Of a stretch of 45,813 nt of DNA, positions 8,335 through 18,068 are shown one piece after another; within the stretch, counting starts at the first letter, position 1, and the number at the start of each line of letters is the position of its first letter. The position numbers and the translations under genes are program-made. The stretch comes from Oscillospiraceae bacterium (GTDB lineage: Bacteria > Bacillota > Clostridia > Oscillospirales > Ruminococcaceae). A model generated the notes under the pieces. That model saw only the letters and a list, made by a program, of their open reading frames with translations, was not told the origin of the DNA and made no database searches. The DNA lies in contig JAJQDP010000028.1 of the NCBI GenBank assembly GCA_021202155.1, positions 1 to 45,813 on the forward strand, in the 5' to 3' direction.

Positions 8335-10035
8335 TCACTTCGACTCGTAATCCTCATGCTCAACCACGACCTTGCACTCTTTCTTGTAACAAGCAATCGC
8401 ATACTTCCAAAGCGTTCTCATGCCATCGGACTTAAGCTCTGCGGTGTAGTCGTTGTCGTTTATCTGCTTGATTGCACTTTGGCACTCGCTTTCAAACTGA
8501 GCATTCTCGGCATACTTAACCTCGATGATTATGCCGATTTCTTCATCCTCGATTTCAGCGGCGATGTCATAGTAGCCGTTGCCGGATTCGCCGTTAGAGT
8601 CAACGCTCCAACCGTCTTTATAGCTAAGAATTCCGATAAGCAGACCGTGATAGAAACTTTCTTTGAACGACTTTTTGACTGCCGTATCTCTGATACTAAT
8701 GGTTTTCTCCATGAAGTCACTGAACAGTCTCTCGACCTCTTCTGCATTTCCCGTCTTCAAGGCATCGCAGAAATCCGTAACCATCGCGCCATCCTGAGCG
8801 ACTTCTTTTTCAAAGAGATTCAAGACCGAATCCCTGAAGATAGTCCTGACCTCAGTATTAGGAATAGCGAGACGGACGACATTTCCCATCGGAGTTTCGC
8901 TTTGAGTGAGGTAGCCGGTAGCGTAAAGCAAACTCCACATATTCTCGATGCTGTCATACATTGTATCGTAGGTCAACTGTTCCTCAATCTTCTTCTGAAC
9001 AGTGTCGCCGGAGATAAGCCTCTCAATCTGAGTTTTGGTCACTCCGTCGCCCATACGTTGAATAAATCTCTTTAGTTCTTCGTTGCTACTGGAGTTCGCC
9101 CAGTAGCATTTTGGAATTCTATCTAAGTTATTGCAGAGCTGATTGCACCAGTTTATGACGTCCCACGGATTATATACATTTGTGCGACCTATCTTGTATC
9201 CGTCGTACCACTCTTTGGTTAGGTCGTAGTACTCCGAAAGGTTATAATATGCCAACATTTCTCTGACTTCTTTGTCAGTGAATCCGAACTGCTCGTCACA
9301 TTCTGCCTCTAAGAGAGTATACATCTTGGGGTTGTTCAGACCTGTAAAGATGCTTTCCTTTGAAACACGGAGACAGCCGGTTAAAACTGCAAATTCCAGA
9401 TTTGTGTTAGTCTTGAGAGCTTGTTCAAATAGATTGCGAATAAGAAGCACCATCTTCTTGTAAAAGCCTTGCTTGCTTGCTTTTGCAAGTGGAACGTCGT
9501 ACTCATCGATCAAAATAATAACCTTTTTGTTATAATGCTTCTGGAGCAACCCGGACAAGGTTTTAAGACTTCTATACAGAACCTCATCACTTGAATCCGA
9601 TTGAAGAAGACGAACATAGGACTCTTTTTCGCTTGCGGACAGCCTGTCACTATCAGCTAAAAAGCTCATTCTTTCAGCTTCGTCACGGATCTCGGATGCA
9701 ATCAGATTGCGACTCGTTTCGAAGTTGTCAGCCTCAGTGGATTTCAACGTAATAGAAATTACGGGATACTGCCCCATATACTTTTCGCACAACTCTGTTT
9801 CCTTTGAGATAGCCAAGCCGTCAAACAAGCTCTTGTCTGTACCAATCTCAAAGAAGCACTTGAGCATACTCATGTTCATACTCTTGCCAAAGCGACGCGG
9901 ACGAGTAAAGAGGTTCACTTCGCCCCAATTGCTCAATAATTCTTTTATCATGCCAGTCTTATCGACATAGTAAAAGTTATTGGTTCTCAGCTTTGCAAAA
10001 TCTTCAATACCTATTGGTAACTGTGTTTTATCCAT
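8335..10035 (-). CDS. AAA-ATPase-like protein with C-terminal PD-(D/E)XK nuclease domain
   Basis: A 566-residue protein of the widespread AAA-ATPase_like/PDDEXK_9 family. The N-terminal ATPase has Walker A as RPRRFGKSMNMSML near residue 50, a Walker-B-like VIILIDEYDVPLAKA, and a sensor-like VLTGCLRVSK. The C-terminal nuclease fold shows GYYDIAAEIEDEE followed by IIIEVKYAENA (Asp and Glu-x-Lys). ATG 10035 is chosen because a GGAGG lies 9 nt upstream; an earlier ATG at 10053 overlaps that site. These proteins are abundant in gut bacteria; function is unproven, though ATPase-plus-nuclease suggests nucleic-acid attack or mobile-element biology. It is the first gene inside the left end of element 1. 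Confidence 0.85.
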   Translation of the reverse strand: MDKTQLPIGIEDFAKLRTNNFYYVDKTGMIKELLSNWGEVNLFTRPRRFGKSMNMSMLKCFFEIGTDKSLFDGLAISKETELCEKYMGQYPVISITLKSTEADNFETSRNLIASEIRDEAERMSFLADSDRLSASEKESYVRLLQSDSSDEVLYRSLKTLSGLLQKHYNKKVIILIDEYDVPLAKASKQGFYKKMVLLIRNLFEQALKTNTNLEFAVLTGCLRVSKESIFTGLNNPKMYTLLEAECDEQFGFTDKEVREMLAYYNLSEYYDLTKEWYDGYKIGRTNVYNPWDVINWCNQLCNNLDRIPKCYWANSSSNEELKRFIQRMGDGVTKTQIERLISGDTVQKKIEEQLTYDTMYDSIENMWSLLYATGYLTQSETPMGNVVRLAIPNTEVRTIFRDSVLNLFEKEVAQDGAMVTDFCDALKTGNAEEVERLFSDFMEKTISIRDTAVKKSFKESFYHGLLIGILSYKDGWSVDSNGESGNGYYDIAAEIEDEEIGIIIEVKYAENAQFESECQSAIKQINDNDYTAELKSDGMRTLWKYAIACYKKECKVVVEHEDYESK

Positions 10036-10163
10036 ATAGCCATCCCTCCTCATGATTACGACACTACTTTACTACTTATAGCTTACCATAAATGCGAGGG
10101 TAAATCAAGTGCCTCGAATAAATTATATCCTCAACCCGCTAACAACTTTCAATAGTATACGCA

Positions 10164-11924
10164 CTAATCAGCTGTCCACCTAGATTCGAAGTCATCCTTT
10201 GACATCTGCAACCTCTGGTTAATATCATCAAGTACTTCCTTTGCACCAGGTATCATCTTTGCAGATAAGAAATATTGCTTTACAGCCGATCGAATATCTT
10301 TCAGTGAGCCCTTGGCTTTACACCAGTTCTGTGGGCTGAAAACACGCGAACTATTCTGGTTAGCCTCATCTACCGCTAAATCAAATGCCACATTAAGGAT
10401 TTGACCTGTCATTCCTACAATTGTATCTAAAAGATTAGAATCCTTAAACTTTTGAAGAGTCACAGCTGGACTGGGTACCAAGTCTTGCATTTTATTAACT
10501 TCACACACCAAAACAGAAATGGCATACATATGATGGTACATAACATACGACTTCATAGCCAATAATGCTTCATTTAAACCAAGCGGATTATCAGGAGTCC
10601 ATTTTGATTGAATTGCGAAAAATATTTCATTCAGTGCCTGTACATTTTCAGGGTTATAGTCGCGATGGAACAGTTGATCAAAATATTTGTCAAATATCTT
10701 GCTTTCGCTATATGCCATTGTAGGTCTCTGGGAGTGCCAGGTAATCAGCCACTTTCCCAGCGAAGAAAGATCAACGGTATGGGCTGTATTATATTTAACA
10801 GAATCAGCCTGCTCTCCTCGCTTTGTAACAAAATATCCATCTGTGTATCGTTGCTCATATGCCTTTTTCATTGCAAGGACATACTTATCATTACTTCGGA
10901 GGTCTCTCGCTTTTACAGCACTCTGTGAATTTGTTGATGTACTTATATTGTCAGCACGTTCAACATCACTTATTTCGTAAAATCTAAACATAACATAGGC
11001 ATCAGTTGCCTTTCTGACTGATTCACTGCAACTGAAAATTGTATTTAGCGACTGGCATCCATTAACAACATTCAGCTCTCGAACATTCATTATATTATCA
11101 TTTACTTTAACGGAAGAACATATCGCAGTTATGCCATTGTGCAAAAAGAAGAACTCTTCCGGATTATTTTTGATTGTTCTAGCTATTCCTTTATTTACTT
11201 TGTTTCCGGAGCCGAGTGATTGACGGACATTTTTCCTAAACAAAGTGCCATCCTTAATTCCCGGTATTTTCACACATTCTTTTAGAGGAATAGCAGCTAT
11301 TACAGCTTTTGTATCGCCAATCTGCATTTCCATGTATTTTCCCGCTTCTATAGTAAAGTTATGATTTATATAGGGTCTGTTCTTATTAAGAGCTTCATCG
11401 TACCGTATTTGTAATAAATCATTATCAACAAGAACAAAATTCGCACTTAAGGTGTCGTTTTCAGATAACTTCTGTTGGAAAAGTTGGAAATCGTTCTGTG
11501 CTGATTCCGTGAGTGTTGATGTCGTTACTAACTCAAAGCAAACCTCATAATCATCATCAAGTGCAACAGCGATCTCATTAATTTTTGCTCTAAGAGCATC
11601 ATTTGCACTGTCTTGTAGCTTCTCTAAATCTTGAATCATCAACCATGATGATATAACTTCTCTTACTGGTTCTGCATCTATAGAACCACCTTTATAAAAC
11701 TTTCCTTGGATAATATAGATAGTACCGGTCTGATTATCTATGTAAACGGCATCAATTTGCTTATCACCAGCACCATCAGTTATACAAGCCTTCGTCTCAA
11801 ACGTATCAAGATTGTGGATATTGCGAAGATACCACGCCACAAAACGTTGTCCATCATTCGGGTAATGATTAACATAGTAATCTTGAGCAATGTCATTCTT
11901 AATTCTATCGTATATTTCCATCAT
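10164..11924 (-). CDS. AIPR-family abortive infection protein
   Basis: A 586-residue protein of the AIPR (abortive infection phage resistance) family. The family core is visible as FFFLHNGITAICSSVKV followed by LNVVNGCQSLNTIF. Near the N-terminus an Mrr-like PD-(D/E)XK pattern is present: GAGDKQIDAVYIDNQ then IYIIQGKFYK (Asp and Gln-x-Lys). So it is probably a DNA-cleaving effector; AIPR proteins occur in phage-defence islands and are often linked to R-M genes. Start 11924 has AGGAGG directly upstream; the second ATG at 11921 gives slightly better spacing. A consensus promoter lies at 12086-12114. It is the only gene clearly served by that promoter before the 10054-10163 gap. Confidence 0.88.
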   Translation of the reverse strand: MMEIYDRIKNDIAQDYYVNHYPNDGQRFVAWYLRNIHNLDTFETKACITDGAGDKQIDAVYIDNQTGTIYIIQGKFYKGGSIDAEPVREVISSWLMIQDLEKLQDSANDALRAKINEIAVALDDDYEVCFELVTTSTLTESAQNDFQLFQQKLSENDTLSANFVLVDNDLLQIRYDEALNKNRPYINHNFTIEAGKYMEMQIGDTKAVIAAIPLKECVKIPGIKDGTLFRKNVRQSLGSGNKVNKGIARTIKNNPEEFFFLHNGITAICSSVKVNDNIMNVRELNVVNGCQSLNTIFSCSESVRKATDAYVMFRFYEISDVERADNISTSTNSQSAVKARDLRSNDKYVLAMKKAYEQRYTDGYFVTKRGEQADSVKYNTAHTVDLSSLGKWLITWHSQRPTMAYSESKIFDKYFDQLFHRDYNPENVQALNEIFFAIQSKWTPDNPLGLNEALLAMKSYVMYHHMYAISVLVCEVNKMQDLVPSPAVTLQKFKDSNLLDTIVGMTGQILNVAFDLAVDEANQNSSRVFSPQNWCKAKGSLKDIRSAVKQYFLSAKMIPGAKEVLDDINQRLQMSKDDFESRWTAD

Positions 11925-12085
11925 TTTGCCTCCTACACTTTTAAATTTATTCAGTTAATCCGAGATTCTTCAGTCTTACCAGAATTGCTCCATTACTTCT
12001 CTTGAGCGTAACTGCAATTAAATTATTGTTCGTTAAACACTAATGTGTCCATGAAGTTGCCAACATCCGCTTATTCCGCTTATAT

Positions 12086-12114
12086 AGTATATCACAACAA
12101 GTTCAGCTTTTCAA
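12086..12114 (-). promoter_or_regulatory. Sigma-A promoter for the AIPR gene
   Basis: On the reverse strand, TTGAAA (12109-12114) and TATACT (12086-12091) are separated by 17 bp. The start of AIPR is about 160 nt downstream. The rest of 11925-12218 has no other gene or strong structure that I can see. Confidence 0.7.
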
Positions 12115-12218
12115 CTATGCTCAATGTCAAATAAGCCAGATTGCATCTGTCCCCAGAGATTTTTTTGTAGCATGTCTGGCAGTGCTGAGGATATCACACT
12201 CATTACTTTCTGCAATAC

Positions 12219-12719
12219 TCAACCATACGATGGAAACGACCTTTTGATTTCTAACCCTAAATATGGTTTCTTCATATTTATAACTATCATAAATCCCGTT
12301 CTGTAGCAAAAGCCATAGCATGGATCTGTCATTTTATCAAGTCTATCCTCATCGCTTGTGCAACCTCTTCGGTCTGTAGACTTCTTCATTTCTATACATA
12401 TCAAGTTATCAAATCCGCGAATAGGATCATAGCCACGCCTATGTACAATCAAGTCAACAGTAATTGGCTTATCGAGCAACTTTTTTGCGTGCCGCTGGTC
12501 TCCCCTATTTCCTCGATTGTATTCAACATCAACATCGTATTCTCTGTATTCTGTATATTTCAAAATCTCAGAGAGATAGACTGCAAATTTCGCACAGATG
12601 CATCTCTCGCTTACATCGTTTTCAACTAAGTATAACTCGTTAGCATTAAAAGCGCAAATTGCCTCTTCTACAATGTTCTTCAGGCGTAGTTGCATATCTA
12701 AGAACTGTTTATAGGGCAT
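12219..12719 (-). CDS. Small PD-(D/E)XK-like nuclease-fold protein
   Basis: A 166-residue protein with a helical N-terminus, then DVDVEYNRGNRGDQ, ITVDLIVHRRG and NLICIEMKKS. The Asp in VDL and the Glu-x-Lys in EMKK form a PD-(D/E)XK core, with a small CxSDEDRLDKM helix after it. Such single-domain proteins are commonly annotated as hypothetical and are found among restriction genes. AAGTTACCTCC on the + strand gives a GGAGG ribosome binding site before ATG 12719. It lies 42 bp downstream of the original end of hsdR, in the same orientation, and could be read from the R-M operon. Function unproven. Confidence 0.75.
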   Translation of the reverse strand: MPYKQFLDMQLRLKNIVEEAICAFNANELYLVENDVSERCICAKFAVYLSEILKYTEYREYDVDVEYNRGNRGDQRHAKKLLDKPITVDLIVHRRGYDPIRGFDNLICIEMKKSTDRRGCTSDEDRLDKMTDPCYGFCYRTGFMIVINMKKPYLGLEIKRSFPSYG

Positions 12720-12761
12720 AAAAGTTACCTCCTAAATCCCTAATGATTAGGCTCTCTTCCC

Positions 12762-15700
12762 TCACGCTGCCACTGATGTTGCGTTGGATTTTATTCCGTT
12801 GATGATGTCCACGATTTCCGTTTGCTCCTTTGCGTCGAACAGCTTCGTGAAGCTCTGAGGCTTATCGAATGGTGGCTTTGTCAGGTCAACATTTTCCATA
12901 TAGCCGTTCTGCTCGATATGGTTGATTATCTTGTGAAGGAAGGAAATCTGGCTCTGGTTAAGGGACTGGTCGTTTATGAACTAGGAAAATGCCTTCATTG
13001 CCGCTTCATGGTCAAGCTTGGCTATCTGACGGATAAGCAGTCCGAAGGGCGTATCACCGTATTCACGCTGATAGTCCTCTTTACTGCCGAGCTCCGTCGT
13101 GAACACACGCTCAAGCTCGCTGTAATCTCCCGAGTTCAGAGGGATGTTGTGGGTCAGCTTATAGATGGCTATGGTATCTCCGTGCTCCATGACATAACGA
13201 TTTACCTTTGCACGGTAATCCTCGAAATCATAAGCAACGTCGAGTTTATTTCCTTCTTGCTCCTCAACAATCGGGTCTGCAAGCTTGGTTATAATCGGAT
13301 TTTTGCCGGAGCCGCCATCATCAAGGAATTTTATCAGTTCCCGAAGCTCACGACGGACACGTTCAAACTCGAGGATATTGTTTGCATCCCAGAATTCATC
13401 CGTCTGGACTTCTTTTATTACGTCAAGTTTCTCACTGACCTGTGGAATAGATGTCTTTTTCTCGAGCATTACGGCGATGTCGCAGAGTTGGCGTCTGGCA
13501 TAACTTAACGAAGGCATCTGCTCGATTGAAGCGAGCATCAGCCCATACATGAAATTATCGAAGCGTTTTGCGAATTCGTCATTGTCATCCGACCTGACAA
13601 TCGGAGCTATATATTTCAACAGCTCGATTTTGTCGCCTTCGCTGATGTAATCAAGTGTACCCTGCTCTTTATATTTTTCAACATACTCAAGGCGTAGGCG
13701 GACTTCAACCAAGTCGGTCGAAAGATTCCGAATCTGACCCTGACATATATCTATAAGCTCATTCCGCCAGTCCTGATAGGCTTTGTCCGAGAATGCGCTC
13801 TCCTGCAGAGCAACTGCCAGTCTTATCTGCTTGCCGAAAATGTTTTCGGTCAGAGTCTTGACTTCGCCGGTTTCGTAGCCCTCTTTATGCTCACGGAAAT
13901 ACTCGAAGTTCCCGCAATAGTCGAATATCAGGAAGCGACGTTTGCCGATATACTCTCTGTCAATCTGGTCGGAGCAGACGAGCTCTTTGCAAAGGCGTGT
14001 GCCTCTGCCTATCATCTGCCAGAACTTCGTTTTCGAGCGAACCTTCTTGAAGAAGACGAGGTTCACGCATTCGGGGACGTCGATTCCCGTGTCCATCATG
14101 TCAACGGAGACCGCTATCTGCGGGTCTTTATCTGGGATTTTGAAGTCGTCTATTATCGTCTGGACATAGGTGTCCTCACAGGTGATTCTTTGCGCGAATG
14201 TACCCTTATACTGAGGATAAAGCTTATTGAAGCACTCGATAATGAACTCCGCATGGCGTTTGTTCTGGGCGAAGATTATCGTCTTGCCGATTTTGTCTCC
14301 GCCGGCGACCTTGATGCCACGATTCATCAGGTCCTGAATGACGGTGTCTACCGTCGGCTCGTTGAAGACGAAATTATTCAGCTGTGCGGACGGGATGAAG
14401 TCCGGGACGGTGCCGTCCTCGTCAAAATCATCCTCGAAGCGTTCCTTATCCTCATCCGACAGCTCGTCATAGACGATGCCCTCGTCCATAAACTTCGTCT
14501 TTACCTCATAGTTATAATACGGCACCAGAACATGGTCCTGCTCGACCGCCGTCTCATAGTCATAGGCATAGGTCGGAACGCCGTGCTCAACCTCGAAGAA
14601 GTCGTATGTATTATGGTCAACCTCCATCTTCGGAGTCGCCGTCAGACCGACCATTATCGCATCGAAATAGTCGAATATTGCCCGATACTTTTTGAAGATA
14701 CTGCGGTGGCTCTCGTCGACGATTATCAGGTCGAAGTGGGCGGGAGTGAACATCGGGTTGCCGCTGTCGTCCTTTTCCCTGTCGATGGCATTCAGCATCG
14801 TCGGATAGGTTGAGAAGACGATTCTTGCCGCTCTGTCATCCTTATTTGAACAGAGATTGCAAAGAGACATATCCGGCAGATAATCCTTGAAGGCATCCTT
14901 TGCCTGAGTCACGAGTGCCGTTCTGTCCGCCAGAAACAGAATATTCGTCACATATCCGCCACGGCTGAGGACATCCACAAGGCTTGCGGCGGTTCTTGTT
15001 TTGCCGGTGCCGGTCGCCATAACCAACAGATGCTTCCTGAATCCCTGCTGTGTTCTTTCGCAGACGGCTCTTACAGCTTCCTTCTGATAATATCTGTCGG
15101 TGATTTTATCGTCAATCGGGGTTTCGGTCAGGTCGCCCGCCTCATTCCTCCGGTTCATCAGCTTCTGCAGGTCATCCTTGCCGAAGATGCCGCTTACCTG
15201 CCTCTGTCCGCCGACGGAGGTATCGTCCCAGAAATAGGTCTTAAAGCCGTTTGTCGTGAACATCATCGGTCGACGCCCGAACTTCTTCTCAAGGCAATCG
15301 GCATAGAGCACTGCCTGCTTTCTTCCGATATTCGGGTCCTTGCTTGTCCGCTTTGCCTCGACAACCGCCAGTGGCAGTCCGTCCTTGCCGAAGAGAACAT
15401 AGTCGCAATAGCCCTTCTGCCCGATGACTCCCGCCATGCCTTCGACTTCGTATTCCTCCCAGACATCGGCATCCGTGCCAGAGAACTTCCAGCCCATCAG
15501 CTTCATATCGACGTCGATATAGTGCTTTCTTGTCTCATATTCGGACATATCGTCCGGCGTGAAGGTACGCTCCGACTTGTGCTGTTCCTTCTCCTCGGTG
15601 AACTGCTCCGACAACTCGGCTACCTTCTGCTTCAGAGCCTCAATCTCGGCATCCTTTTCGCCAAGAAGGCTTTCCTGCTCCTTGATTTTCTCGGTATCGA

Positions 15701-16135
15701 GGACGACCTTCTCCTGCGGAATAAGGCTTTCGTCAAAGCTCCTCTCGCAATAGCTCTCACCATAGCAATAATCTATCCATTCCGCAAACTCAAAGAGCCC
15801 CCGCAAAGACAAAAGAGCCTCATCATGGCTGACATCTCCGTCAGAGTGAGCGGCATGATTGCCGAGCTTGACAACATAAATAAGCTTCTCCCAGGTGTCA
15901 ACATCCACAGCAAGCTGAAAGCTCGGTTCACGAACCAGCGACATAAGATTATCCTTATAAGGCATCCTCATAGTCTTATCCGCCGCATAAACCCACTTCA
16001 CCATCAGTTCCAGAGCCTTCCGGCATCCGACAGCGCACATAGCCAAAAAGACCCCAAAACCCTCTCCGCCTCCACCGCCGCCGCAGCAAACAGCTCATAT
16101 TCTTTTATATCCATCAGGAAGCTAAAGTTAGTCAT
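12762..16135 (-). pseudogene. hsdR: Type I restriction endonuclease subunit R, broken twice
   Basis: The full reading would be about 1124 residues: a DUF4145-like N-terminus, a coiled coil, the HsdR nuclease (CDYVLFGKDG then AVVEAKRTS: Asp and Glu-x-Lys), a superfamily-2 helicase (ATGTGKT, VDESH, IGRGTRLCK) and a C-terminal M-interaction domain. Two lesions are visible. ATG 16133-16135 with GGAGAGG upstream leads into MTNFSFLMDIKEYELFAAAA, but the frame is lost at an A run, 16056-16059, where one extra base would restore RVFGVFLAMCAVG. Then an amber codon (12981-12983) replaces a Glu after KAFS, although 72 further family-like codons follow (FINDQSLNQSQISFL...) down to a natural TGA at 12762. 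The middle frame is intact for over 1000 codons, so the decay is recent or partly artefact. Confidence 0.88.
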
Positions 16136-16163
16136 GAAATCCTCTCCTATCCAAATTTCAGAC

Positions 16164-16192
16164 TTGATTTTTCCTTGTCTATGCGTTATAAT
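16164..16192 (+). promoter_or_regulatory. Sigma-A promoter of a + strand small RNA
   Basis: TTGATT (16164-16169), a 17-bp spacer and perfect TATAAT (16187-16192). It points rightward, against the direction of the R-M operon, and no + strand gene follows. The predicted start of transcription, about 16199, falls immediately before the first paired bases of the structure at 16202-16280. Confidence 0.75.
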
Positions 16193-16198
16193 GTAAGC

Positions 16199-16289
16199 AA
16201 GAAGAACGTCGCCAGAGAATGCGAGGGTGTAATCACCAGCATAACCAAACTGTTATGTGGCATTCGCACTGGGGGTTCTTTCTCTTTTT
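16199..16289 (+). ncRNA. Candidate structured small RNA antisense to the hsd operon
   Basis: About 90 nt with a nested fold read by eye. P1: AAGAAC (16202-16207)/GTTCTT (16275-16280). P2: CCAG (16212-16215)/CTGG (16269-16272). P3: GAATGC (16217-16222)/GCATTC (16260-16265). Inside P3 two hairpins branch off: GGTG-TAAT-CACC (16226-16237) and CATAAC-CAAACT-GTTATG (16240-16257). P1 is followed by TTTCTCTTTTT, a plausible terminator tail. Promoter, start, closing stem and T-rich end all fit one short transcript. It lies between the hypothetical gene (ends 16297) and hsdR (starts 16135) on the opposite strand, so it could pair with the intercistronic mRNA or act independently. I do not recognise the family. 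Confidence 0.6.
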
Positions 16290-16296
16290 GCCTAAA

Positions 16297-16899
16297 TTAC
16301 ACTACCGCACCGTTATTGTTGTCTTCGGGGAATAAATTTTTTCTTACTTCTTCCACATAATCACGACCATCTTTTATCGTGTCATATTTTTGATCATAAT
16401 CAGTCAGTAAGATTTTTAGGATAGTATCAGGAGCTATTTCCTGCCCTAAAATCTCTTGCTTAAGCGTAGATAAAAGCACACAAATCGCATAAACAAAAGC
16501 AATCGGCAAATTATTCTCTTTGCTGTTGACATAGCACACTTGACTGAACAGAGCAAGAGCCTTTCCTGTTTCAGTACCTCCATACTTAATCGTATCTATA
16601 TAGAGCTTAATCACTTTGTCTGCTTGTAGAGAATTTTTCATTTTAGTCTGATAAGGTTTTTTCTGCTCAGGAGACAAACTTTCTTTACCAGCAAGTAAAG
16701 TATTTTGCAGTAAATCAAACCATCTATCGAAAACGCTCTTGATTTCTTTATCATAGTTTCCTTTGTAGAACTCCAGCTCTTTTAGCTTATATGAAAACTC
16801 TCTATCTCTCCGTGCCTCACTTTCATCCATCTTCTTCATAACGCCATTAGAAAACGATTCAAGGGCTTTAGATACTAACTCTTCTCCAGGAAACCCCAT
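16297..16899 (-). CDS. Hypothetical protein in the type I R-M locus
   Basis: A 200-residue protein I do not recognise. It is soluble and mostly helical, with a strongly charged N-terminal helix (KKMDESEARRDREFSYKLKELEFYKGN), a WFDLL segment, a central AFVYAICVLLSTLKQE hydrophobic helix and a short acidic Asn-rich end. GAGGTG precedes ATG 16899. It sits 11 bp after hsdS and upstream of hsdR, so it is inside the operon. Its stop codon is 7 bp from the predicted 3' end of the + strand small RNA, i.e. the two are convergent. Candidates are an R-M accessory or control protein, but the sequence shows no known motif. Confidence 0.75.
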   Translation of the reverse strand: MGFPGEELVSKALESFSNGVMKKMDESEARRDREFSYKLKELEFYKGNYDKEIKSVFDRWFDLLQNTLLAGKESLSPEQKKPYQTKMKNSLQADKVIKLYIDTIKYGGTETGKALALFSQVCYVNSKENNLPIAFVYAICVLLSTLKQEILGQEIAPDTILKILLTDYDQKYDTIKDGRDYVEEVRKNLFPEDNNNGAVV

Positions 16900-16910
16900 T
16901 TATTTTCACC

Positions 16911-18068
16911 TCACCCAAAATATTTTTGCATTAACGGTTTTTTTAAAACTTCTAATTCCTCAAGGCTTTCCTGTATTGCCGCTCTTTCTTTGTTCACACC
17001 TTGTACAAACTCAGCGAATTGATTTTGCAATTCAATAGGAGGCAACATGATTTTCAGTTTTTTTAGCATAGCAATCGACAAGTAGGCAACCGTTGACCCT
17101 GCTTGTAAGTTGTTTATCTGCTTTTTGAATCCTGTCATGTCGAAAAGATATGCAATATATAACGACATTACATCATCAGAAAACCTCGAAAGCCAACTAA
17201 TCATGCCATCCTGAAAGTAAAAATTATCTGAATCTTTCACAATGTAACATCTTCCAATTGTCCCTCTTGAAGTTACAAGAATATCTCCCGTGTCTGGAAC
17301 TAATCCTTGCGATTTAAGTTCTTCGAAACGATTATACGGAATATAAAGATCTGCTTTGATTTCACCAGTGTCCATAAGGACGCCCAGATCAGAAATCCTT
17401 AAAAACGGCACACCAGTCTCACTTTGTTCTGATTGATAAATACGTTTGCTTGAGCCGATATTGCATAGGTCGCTAAGATACACAACCGGCAGATTATACG
17501 TATTGTACTCTGAATCCCCAAACATCTCCACAAATCGAGACTTGACGAGTTCATCCAAGTTGAAAATCTGCTGTTTATGCTTTTCAATGAGATTATCAAC
17601 TTTTTGTAATCTCTCTACTATCGACTGTTGTTCTTCATCCGTTGGCACGGGAATTAACGCTTTTTCAAGTTCAGTCTTGTTAAATCCCGGTATAGTCGCT
17701 CGTGACCCAACATTTGAAAGCAGTGTGTGCTGAAAATATGGAGACTGAAAATAGTAATACAGATAGCTATTTAGGACAGGTTCAAGCTTGACAACTTTTA
17801 CAAGCGCAACATTATAAGCTCCCTCTAGCCCAGTGAAAGCTTGCCCTATGTACCCATAACGAGAAAGCATAATGTCTTCCTTTGTGCATTTATGCAGTTT
17901 CCCTGTATCTTTTACATACTCTATGAACTTCGGGTCTCCTTGTGAGTAATCCCGAATTTGAAGCATCCTAATATAACCCGGTTGTGGCGTATTAACCCAT
18001 TCATCTTTTGGTGGCTGTGTTCCGCCTTGGAAATCGCAAATATCAAGCAATCGACGATAATTCCTCAT
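16911..18068 (-). CDS. hsdS: Type I restriction specificity subunit S (second copy)
   Basis: A 385-residue S subunit with two target-recognition domains separated and followed by conserved helical spacers. The first spacer ends LDELVKSRFVEMFGDSEYN; the C-terminal one ends LEELEVLKKPLMQKYFG. Recognition-domain hallmarks include ATIPGFNKTELEKALIPVP and LKIMLPPIELQNQF. Its start overlaps the hsdM stop by ATGA, so it is translationally coupled to M. A further S gene (19620-20735) precedes hsdM, with the same spacer and tail sequences but different recognition domains. Either could assemble with M2 to set target specificity. Confidence 0.92.
   Translation of the reverse strand: MRNYRRLLDICDFQGGTQPPKDEWVNTPQPGYIRMLQIRDYSQGDPKFIEYVKDTGKLHKCTKEDIMLSRYGYIGQAFTGLEGAYNVALVKVVKLEPVLNSYLYYYFQSPYFQHTLLSNVGSRATIPGFNKTELEKALIPVPTDEEQQSIVERLQKVDNLIEKHKQQIFNLDELVKSRFVEMFGDSEYNTYNLPVVYLSDLCNIGSSKRIYQSEQSETGVPFLRISDLGVLMDTGEIKADLYIPYNRFEELKSQGLVPDTGDILVTSRGTIGRCYIVKDSDNFYFQDGMISWLSRFSDDVMSLYIAYLFDMTGFKKQINNLQAGSTVAYLSIAMLKKLKIMLPPIELQNQFAEFVQGVNKERAAIQESLEELEVLKKPLMQKYFG

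Noticed and set aside
8329..8338. TATCCCACTC near the att site
   Set aside because: Only eight bases match the core and it overlaps the stop of a gene; chance is sufficient.
13887..14813. Long + strand open frames opposite hsdR and hsdM (also 15030-16196, 18008-18787, 18788-19759)
   Set aside because: They are complementary-frame shadows of clearly coding reverse-strand genes and have no family features.
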